Positions 18,001 through 23,831 of a stretch of DNA of 23,831 nucleotides are shown here, one piece after another (the stretch's first letter is position 1; every line of letters starts with the position of its first letter). The DNA lies in contig KN884848.1 in assembly GCA_000934455.1 (NCBI GenBank), positions 54,447-78,277 of the forward strand. Direction: 5' to 3'. Source of the DNA: Apostichopus parvimensis. Taxonomy: Eukaryota; Echinodermata; Holothuroidea; Aspidochirotida; Stichopodidae. The position numbers were made by a program, and so were the translations under genes. The notes under the pieces were generated by a model. It made no database searches. It saw only the letters and a program-made list of their open reading frames with translations, and was not told where the DNA came from.

Positions 18001-18790
18001 TCAGTCAGTGCATCCAACGTCTTCTCTAAATGCAAAAAGTTCGGCCAGTTTGGGATGATCGCCTGTATAGCACAAGATGTCCATCGTCAAATATCCCACT
18101 CTGTTGTAATATTTGTTGGCAGTTGGTTTTGTAATAATTCGAAGTCCTGTTCTACCTGTAGGAAAGAGAAAAATATGCAAACAGCATTATAGGCCTATAA
18201 CATTACGAGCGCTGATGTTCTATGATATATACTTATATTATTATAGCCTAGAACCCATTAAATGCCAGGCCTAACTTAGGCTACTTCGAAGTTCGAAAAA
18301 CCCTCGAAGTTCGGACACCCCCAACGAATGCATAATTTTACCATGGCACAAATACAATAGGATCAATTTGACGAAACCTATGAAGCGACTTTTTTCTAAC
18401 GAGAATGTTTCTTCTGCCATCGATAGTATCATTTTAAAAGAAGTGTGAACAAATACAATTCTGGAGCATTTTAGTGCTAAAGTGTTCGAACTTCGAAGGG
18501 TCCATTATTATACTAATGTATGTACGTACTACTACTAGCATTAACAACGTACGTGTAAGTCTTCGCTTCACTACAAGCTAGCCTAACGTAATACAACTAT
18601 GCTGGAAATACAATTAGTATTAGTAGCCTTTACGTATGCCTGGTATAGCCTACATGTACCACCGAGAGAACGATGTTCGATGCACACACCAAGCAGAGGA
18701 TTGTTTTTCTTTACGCTCACCTTCAAATGTAGCACATAACTCTGGCATTTCCTACCACTTGAGTATTGCGCTAACAAATTCGTCAGCCAT
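18001..18790 (-). pseudogene. Two-exon gene fragment carried by the TIR element, in-frame stop
   Basis: Minus strand. Exon 1, 18790-18721, encodes MADEFVSAILKW, stop (TAG), EMPELCATFE, ending in phase 1 at donor GTGAGC. Exon 2 starts at 18155 after CTCTTTCCTACAG and in the matching phase reads GRTGLRIITKPTANKYYNRV, GYLTMDILCYTGDHPKL and on to GCTD, TGA at 18003-18001. A further consensus donor (GTAAGC) lies just after the stop. The start loosely recalls SAM-like N-termini; no family is assigned. The TAG argues for a decayed or captured copy. Confidence 0.5.
18301..18503. mobile_element. Miniature inverted-repeat element nested in the fragment's intron
   Basis: Left end CCCTCGAAGTTCGGACAC and right end GTGTTCGAACTTCGAAGGG are inverted copies with two differences. 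The element is about 200 bp long and has no ORF. A second partial copy of the left motif (CTTCGAAGTTCGAA) lies just before it at 18284. Confidence 0.5.
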
Positions 18791-19148
18791 TGTGTAAGTT
18801 ATAACACTTTCACTATATACGATCTACCCATGATGCATGCACATCGCGCAGAGTACCAGTATAGTAATAGCGCGAAAATGCTGGTTTTTGCACAACATTG
18901 GGCAAATCAAGCTTGTTTGCCCAACAGAAAGTAACAATAAACTACATCTTAATTTTTGCACAACAAAGTTTACCCATATCAGTTGTGTAATTTCTTTTAC
19001 TCAGTTGTTGGTTAATATTTACTCATATTGGTCAATGCTTTGTTTGCTCAACCAGTTTTGCCCAACAGTTTTTAGAGTATGGTTATATTTTTCGGGCAAG
19101 TCGTTACAGCCCCCCCCCCCCCAATCAAACTGGGCTCCTACGCCTATG

Positions 19149-19395
19149 CATACTCTATATAATTGCCCCATGACTAACACACTAAATTATAAAAAGGTAT
19201 TGTATAGGATAGCATACTCCATATTATTGCCCCATTGACTAACACACTAAATCATCAAATGATACTGCATAGGGTGGCATACTACATATAATTACCCCAT
19301 AGACTAACACACTAAATCATAAAAAGGTACTGTACTGTATAGGATAGCATACTCCATATAATTGCCCCATTGACTTACAGACTAAATCGTCAAAG
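19149..19395. repeat. Tandem array of about 65-bp units, right part
   Basis: About four further units of the array interrupted at 17812, with small differences between units (for example ATTATT for ATAATT, and a duplicated TACTG). No coding potential. Confidence 0.85.
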
Positions 19396-20107
19396 TAATG
19401 TGGTCTTTAAGTCCTAAAACATTTTCGCTAGCTGAACCCTACTCATCACTGGAAAGCTGACACGTTGGCCATTCATAGAACTTTCAAGTTTCCGTATAAT
19501 GACTGTGAAGATCTTTAACTATGAGAGTCTGAAGTTTTCGTCACTTGTAAACAAACCTCTTTACACAGTAGTAAACAATTGTCGTACGCTGCTCCTGAGA
19601 GGCCTAAAGTGGTCTAATTGACTCAATTTTCGCACCACGTGTATTTCCATTTGTGTATTCTGACATCGAAGCAATTAAGAAAAAACATATTTTATTTGAT
19701 AATATATCAAAACAGTTCTCCTGTTGCTTTTCGGTAATTTTCCTGGTGGGGAACACTCAGGCGGATTAATATATACTCTATATGGAGTATGTCATCTTGA
19801 AAAAGTGAAAGTAATCGTAATTCACAAAGCTATCCGGCGTAGACAAGGCAAAAACAATTCTAGCTTATTATTTTGTTATCTGTTGAGTAGAATGAACGTG
19901 TTTTCGAACAACTGATTGTTTCGAACAACTAAACAACGCGTGACAATGATTTTCAAAAATGATTTGCAATATGAATATTTTCATCGATTTAAGCAGGAAC
20001 GAAGTAACACGAACTGAACGACATTTGTGTGAAAACTAGCTTTAGCAAGTTTTGTCTATAATATTAGGCAAACATTTCATTTGAAACTTTTCATAAAAAA
20101 CTGCAAA
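19396..20107. other. Upstream flank of second receptor gene
   Basis: AT-rich. No exon supported; the promoter of the second receptor should lie here. TATAATATT at 20057-20065 is a possible but unproven core element. Confidence 0.4.
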
Positions 20108-21126
20108 ATGAGGGTTAGTTCGCCTGTGGATATTGTTATTTTGATAACAGTATTTTATTGTTTTCTTGAAGGATGTCTTGCTGCTACTATGGTGGGAATA
20201 ATTAATAGCTCAGTGACATTACAGTGTGCGCGCGAGGCATCGAAAAAGTTTATTTGGAAGCATAATGGCGAGACAATATCCAGTAAAACAGCTTTTGACC
20301 AAACTATAAAGATATGGGAGAACAATTCTATTTGGATCGCAACCATCAATGATCAACATGGAGGGGAGTATACTTGCTCAAATGAAGCTGGAAAAGAGAA
20401 AAGAAGTTATCTCTTGGAGATTGCAGGTTTTTATTCAGTCATGCTATTTTAATAATCAATTGCTTGTCGTACTCTTAACGCATTTATCTAACAGGTAAGA
20501 GTATCGTCATGTATCAGTAGGAATGAAGGTAGTTTACTTTAAAACATAGAAAATATCTAGATATGGTGCGGTTGTGTATCGGCTCTAACTTAGTAGTTGC
20601 GAAGTAATTTGAATCTTTTCTTCTCCTAGATATTAAATTATCTCTTAAAAAAGCAAGTTATAAAACGTTGGAACTATGATGTATTCCAATAATGATGTGC
20701 AGATGATAGAAAAATAACTCTGCCTGGGGCAAACAATTTTACGTTGTATCAATCGTTTTCTTATATTGTTCTCAAACACAGAAATAAATCTTCAACCAAT
20801 AGAAGTAAAGATCAACGGACTTGATGCGAATGGTGATATACTTGTGGCCAGGAACACCCAGATTAATGTTACCTGCAAAGCAGCCATAAGTGGATTTACT
20901 GATTATGACAGACTTAATTGGATAATCAGTATTACCAATCGTAATATATTCAAACAGTGTGCTTTCACTGACTCACGTGCTAACCTTATGACTCATAATA
21001 GATCTTCTCTAACTGTTGCATCATTCTCAATCCTCCATATTCCGATGAAAGAGAGGGAAACTATCTCATGTAGAGTCAGATACAAAACATTTAAAACAAA
21101 TACTCAAAGAACCTTAAAGACCTTTG
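20108..21126 (+). CDS. Second Ig receptor gene, first two exons (partial)
   Basis: Start at ATG 20108; the frame is open slightly upstream but from a TTG codon. Exon 1, 20108-20426, has a signal peptide (VDIVILITVFYCF, residues 8-20) and an Ig domain with Cys40, Trp50 and Cys90 (GGEYTC). It ends in phase 1 at a weak donor (GTTTTT). Exon 2, 20782-21126, has a second Ig-like domain with Cys138, Trp153 and Cys203 (RETISC), phase 1 in and out, donor GTAAGT. Architecture, phases and motifs (NNSxWI, QHGGEYTC against NHEGNYDC) match the receptor at 1121-12006, so this is a tandem paralogue. No Ig3, membrane or kinase exon is found up to 23831; the gene must continue beyond the window or be a shorter or broken copy. 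Confidence 0.85.
20427..20781 (+). other. Intron 1 of second receptor
   Basis: 0.36 kb, AT-rich, acceptor CTCAAACACAG. No other feature. Confidence 0.7.
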
Positions 21127-21230
21127 GTAAGTTATATTTATTGCTTTGTGGTATTTCAATGGAACGTTGGTTTTCTTGTACTTTATTATGTTTAATATCT
21201 AAATATCCATGCATGTGGCCATTAGGCTTC

Positions 21231-21367
21231 TTCTACACTCTAAAAAACGTGTTTAGGAATTGGACATTTTCCGTCATTATAAACATGTCCTAAACCTAAA
21301 CACTCCGTAAACCGTGTTTAATATGATTACACTTAGTGTTTAATTCCTAAACACTTCAGTGTAAAAA
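21231..21367. mobile_element. Short palindromic MITE
   Basis: Left part TTCTACACTCT...ACGTGTTTAGGAATT and right part AATTCCTAAACACTT...AGTGTAAAAA are inverted copies, about 25-30 bases per arm, 137 bases overall, AT-rich and without an ORF. It lies in the second receptor's intron 2. Confidence 0.55.
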
Positions 21368-21512
21368 CACTTTTTAATAGAGAGCCTGTTCATCCTAATT
21401 AGCATATCGATGCGGATTGGTTATTACCATCACGTGCGTACGTTCGTTCACCAAGGCCTAAAACGTTACAATCACGATCGTTCGGAAAGAATTTTCCAAA
21501 CAGTTTTCAAGG

Positions 21513-21606
21513 ATGACAAGGATGGATCACATCGACGTTGATGAACAGAATTTCCGTAAAAGGCTGACTGGGAAGGTGCATCCAGATGCCATCGACATTC
21601 TCATTG
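21513..21606 (+). CDS. Candidate first coding exon of unknown gene
   Basis: ATG frame MTRMDHIDVDEQNFRKRL then TGKVHPDAIDILI, ending in phase 1 at donor GTAAAT. Upstream are an inverted CCAAT box (GATTGG, 21415) and CACGTG (21431), as in a promoter. I do not recognise the protein. It lies inside the second receptor's intron 2, so it may be a repeat-borne promoter and exon. A phase-compatible exon starts at 23395. Confidence 0.4.
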
Positions 21607-21973
21607 GTAAATAATGATTCTTCCTTAACATTGGGGCTATAAACAAATAATTCGAAGCAATCTCGACTTCGGTCCGAAGATCACATAGCCTAGGCTAACT
21701 GTATGTTACAACTTACAGTGTTGAGCTGTGCTAGGCCCACGCACGAGTATATCGTGTTTCCTATGTAATATCATGTTAGGCTATCGCATTGGCTAGTGTC
21801 AGTGAACACCCATTCATCATATTAATGGGCGAGTACAAATGACAAATGGGCTAGGCCTTGGCGCCTGGGAGTAATTGATGTCTTTCCCCCCTGAACAAGC
21901 CTAAGATCAAGGGTCGATTAAGAACATGAAAATTATGCCAAGGCCCATTTGGCATTTCTAACTGTTTATATTG

Positions 21974-22200
21974 GAGTTGGAGGTGTGGCCTAGTGGGTAG
22001 AGTGCTGCGCCTCGCCCGTTATTCAGCCAAATTTAGGGTCTTGACTGTTATTCCTGGTAAAAGTCTCACAAATGCCGTTTACTCCTTAGTTGCAGAGCAC
22101 ATTGCCAGAAGTCTTTTAGTACTGCCAGTCGAGTCGCGGTAAAAATAGACTGGTTTATTCGTAGTACCCAAGCAAATACCCATCCAAGTACTTCTGGTGC
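21974..22200 (+). repeat. Possible tRNA-derived SINE
   Basis: The stretch beginning GGAGGTGTGGCCTAGTGGG has a perfect tRNA A-box (TGGCCTAGTGGG) followed by AGAGTGCTGCGCCTCG, as in a tRNA D-arm. A B-box is only weakly visible downstream. It does not fold as a complete tRNA by eye, so a SINE head is preferred to a tRNA gene. Confidence 0.45.
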
Positions 22201-22320
22201 TCAACAGACCAATGGTTGAGCGCTCAACAGACCGATCACTGCTCAACTTTCTCGTTGACTGTGCTCAACAGACTAATGGTTGAGCGCCGTTGAGCGCTCA
22301 ACAGACCAATGGTTGAGCAC
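22198..22320. repeat. Cluster of GCTCAAC...GTTGAGC hairpin repeats
   Basis: GCTCAACAGACCAATGGTTG followed by AGC occurs three times (near 22199, 22265 with one change, and 22296), plus a half copy near 22240. Each copy is a 7-bp stem with a 9-base loop. Confidence 0.75.
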
Positions 22321-22529
22321 CATTTAAACTAAAATAAAATAAAACTGTTAGCAAACTGCTTATCCACTAGAGAGCCTGTGTAATAGAATGTGTAAGAGTA
22401 AGTTGGCCTGATGTTTCGATCCTAGCAGGATCTTCTTCAGAGGCTAAAACAGCATACACACCATTTAAACTACGTAAATTACGTCATCTGCTGGTCCATT
22501 TAAAACTTTTCTGCGAACGACCAACCTAC

Positions 22530-22770
22530 CGTGTGCAAGTCACATAAAAAGCACAATTTTATTATAAAGCAAGAATCATGACACCTGTCACAGATTTTAT
22601 CGTTGAATCGAACCTCGCCAAAGCTGAAAGTTAATCAGAAATCCCTGTAACATAAATCGTAGGTATTCTTTTTGCACGTTTATACCTAACTTAGCCTCAT
22701 TCTAGCCGACAAGTCCTAGGCCTAAACTATAAGTACCAGTTACGCGAAAAACCTTCGCACGACTCCGCTT
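22530..22770 (+). pseudogene. Decayed duplicate of the 23455-23700 block
   Basis: Direct diverged copy of 23455-23700, sharing AAAAAGCAC, ACACCTGT, CTGTAACATAAATCGTA/ATGTAACATAAATCGTA, AAGTACC and GCGAAAA blocks in order. The exon frame that is open in the right copy is broken here. Confidence 0.6.
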
Positions 22771-22927
22771 TTTTGCCTAAAATTTCGCCTTGCGCAGGTT
22801 TAATTGCAAATCGGTTCTTTGAATTCTAATTCAAATGTTCTTATGTTTGAATTTATTGACCTAAATTACTGAAAATTCATGCATTAAATGTTTTTAAATG
22901 AACATTTTGCCAATCTAGCCCCCCTAG

Positions 22928-23044
22928 CCTAAGGCACAGCCTCAGGCACTCGTAACGTTATCTAGGTGTATAGTACAGTAAATATAAACAGGGAGCCTAT
23001 ATACTATACACCTAGATAACATTACGAGTGCCTGTGGCCTAAGG
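22928..23044. repeat. Large imperfect hairpin
   Basis: Left arm 22928-22975 and right arm 23002-23044 are reverse complements over about 34 bases with one mismatch next to the loop (from TAGTA outward through CTAGATAAC to GAGTGCCTG). Pairing then continues imperfectly to CCTAAGG at the ends. The loop is about 26 bases. Likely a fold-back element. Confidence 0.8.
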
Positions 23045-23394
23045 AACACACCTCTGAGTAGGCTAGTAACAACAGTACGGTTAGGCCTATCTATCTCAAG
23101 GGCCAACCCAAGTCTGTAAAAGATTTAAATGTGGCAAATGTGTTTAAAATAAAGGTTGGGGTTCAAAAAACAGGTTAGGGGTACCTCTCCCAGGGGAGAT
23201 TGGATGCCGCTGATCATATGGAAAAATTATGGGAAAATTCCAGAGAGTGTTTTCTCCAAAAATGTTACATGACCCAAAATGGCAGCATTTATTTAGCCCT
23301 TACCCTTATCCTTTCTAGGGGGAAAAAAATCATGCAGGCAGGCACCCTGACTTAGGCTAGGTGACTTTTTTTTCTTCTTCTGGATATGTTGCAG

Positions 23395-23580
23395 AAATTT
23401 CAGGGTATAAATATCGCAAGAGAAGCAGCTTGCAATGTGGCAGACAGAGCGTCACTCTCAAGCTGCGTAAAAAGCACAGTAGTAAAAATTAAAAGCGACA
23501 GTCAAGACACCTGTTGCAGGTTCTGCCATAGAATTGAACTTCCAGTCGCTATAACTGAAACAGAATTCCATGTAACATAA
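23395..23580 (+). CDS. Candidate terminal exon of unknown gene
   Basis: Acceptor TGGATATGTTGCAG (with pyrimidine-rich TTTTTTTCTTCTTC upstream). Two frames are open. The frame joining phase 1 from the exon at 21606 reads EISGYKYRKRSSLQCG and stops after about 37 codons. Another, phase 0, reads KFQGINIAREAACNVADRAS and runs 61 codons to TAA at 23578-23580. No family is recognised, and which frame (if either) is used is unclear. Confidence 0.3.
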   Translation, partial: KFQGINIAREAACNVADRASLSSCVKSTVVKIKSDSQDTCCRFCHRIELPVAITETEFHVT

Positions 23581-23831
23581 ATCGTATGTATATTTTTTGC
23601 ATCTTTTTACATAGCCTTAGACTACTACAAGTTTTAGGCCGGCTTTTCCATAAGTACCGGTTATGCGAAAACCCTCACTCGCCGACGTTCTCGATTTGGC
23701 ACTCAGGTGAACATTAACTTGATTTTCTCAACTTAGTTTTCAGACCTGTGTAGATTACCCATTATTGCAAACCAATACCCACTACTGCAGCTAATTGCTT
23801 TAATAGAGTGTTTTAATTGTGTGTTTTTTTT
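23581..23831. other. Window end, nothing recognised
   Basis: Continues the right copy of the duplicated block to about 23700, then AT-rich sequence ending in a T-run. No exon of the second receptor is seen. Confidence 0.5.

Larger units (their letters stand above)
17812..19148. mobile_element. 1.34-kb TIR element inserted in the tandem array
   Basis: Perfect 14-bp terminal inverted repeats CATAGGCGTAGGAG at 17813-17826 and 19135-19148 (inverted). A G-run sits beside the left end and a C-run beside the right end. Flanking CATAC at 17807-17811 and 19149-19153 is a likely 5-bp target duplication. Removing the element restores GGATAGCATACTCTATATAA, the normal array unit. The superfamily is not assigned; no transposase is seen. 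Confidence 0.8.

Noticed and set aside
18837-19238. 133-codon + strand ORF
   Set aside because: Runs across the transposon end, a C-run and into the satellite array, so it cannot be a conserved gene.
17664-19395. CRISPR-like repeat array
   Set aside because: Whole units of about 65 bases repeat without unique spacers, and the context is a eukaryotic genome; it is a tandem satellite.
21974-22060. Functional tRNA gene
   Set aside because: A good A-box but no convincing anticodon arm or B-box and T-arm; better seen as a SINE head.
22198-22320. CRISPR-like palindromic repeats
   Set aside because: Only three units at uneven spacing next to a SINE-like sequence; no cas genes.

Overview
The window looks like nuclear DNA of an animal: AT-rich, intron-rich, with GT-AG introns, canonical polyadenylation and many short DNA-transposon and satellite-like repeats. 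The gene content (Ig-domain receptors with a tyrosine-kinase-type cytoplasmic region) and the repeat style suggest a marine invertebrate, possibly an echinoderm or another invertebrate deuterostome. That placement is inference; nothing here fixes the species. I see no prokaryotic features.

Left half (about 1121-12006, + strand): one complete 14-exon gene that I could splice by hand into an uninterrupted 766-codon frame. It encodes a signal peptide, three extracellular Ig-like domains, one transmembrane helix, a juxtamembrane linker, a receptor-tyrosine-kinase-like domain and a short acidic tail. The kinase fold is easily recognised (IIAK lysine, HxxLAAR loop, APE, SDVW, RPSF). However, the catalytic loop reads HPGLAARK instead of HRDLAARN, DFG is DFW, the alpha-C glutamate position is Leu and there is no tyrosine in the activation loop. 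It is therefore predicted to be a catalytically dead pseudokinase receptor. Its tail carries two tyrosines in a YxxL-x9-YxxV arrangement that resembles an ITAM or SH2-docking pair. An AATAAA signal follows the stop codon by about 120 bases.

Middle (about 12010-20100): no complete host gene. The stretch holds two copies of a repeat containing a GTGACGTGTAAC-like minisatellite (one copy lies inside intron 12, the other downstream of the gene), a diverged direct duplication (14.5-15.0 kb), a 1.5-kb element bounded by TTAA with matching termini (15712-17211), and a tandem array of about 65-bp units split by a 1.34-kb terminal-inverted-repeat element (17812-19148). That element carries, on the minus strand, a small two-exon gene fragment with consistent splice phase and one in-frame stop, plus a nested miniature element.

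Right end (20108 onward, + strand): the first two exons (signal peptide plus Ig1, then Ig2) of a second receptor of the same type, in tandem and in the same orientation. Its next exon is not seen before the window ends. The intron so far contains a palindromic MITE, a promoter and first exon-like ORF of unknown identity, a tRNA-like SINE candidate, a cluster of small hairpin repeats, a large hairpin and a duplicated exon-like block. Overall this is part of a tandem Ig-receptor/pseudokinase family, which would suit a signalling or recognition role at the cell surface.
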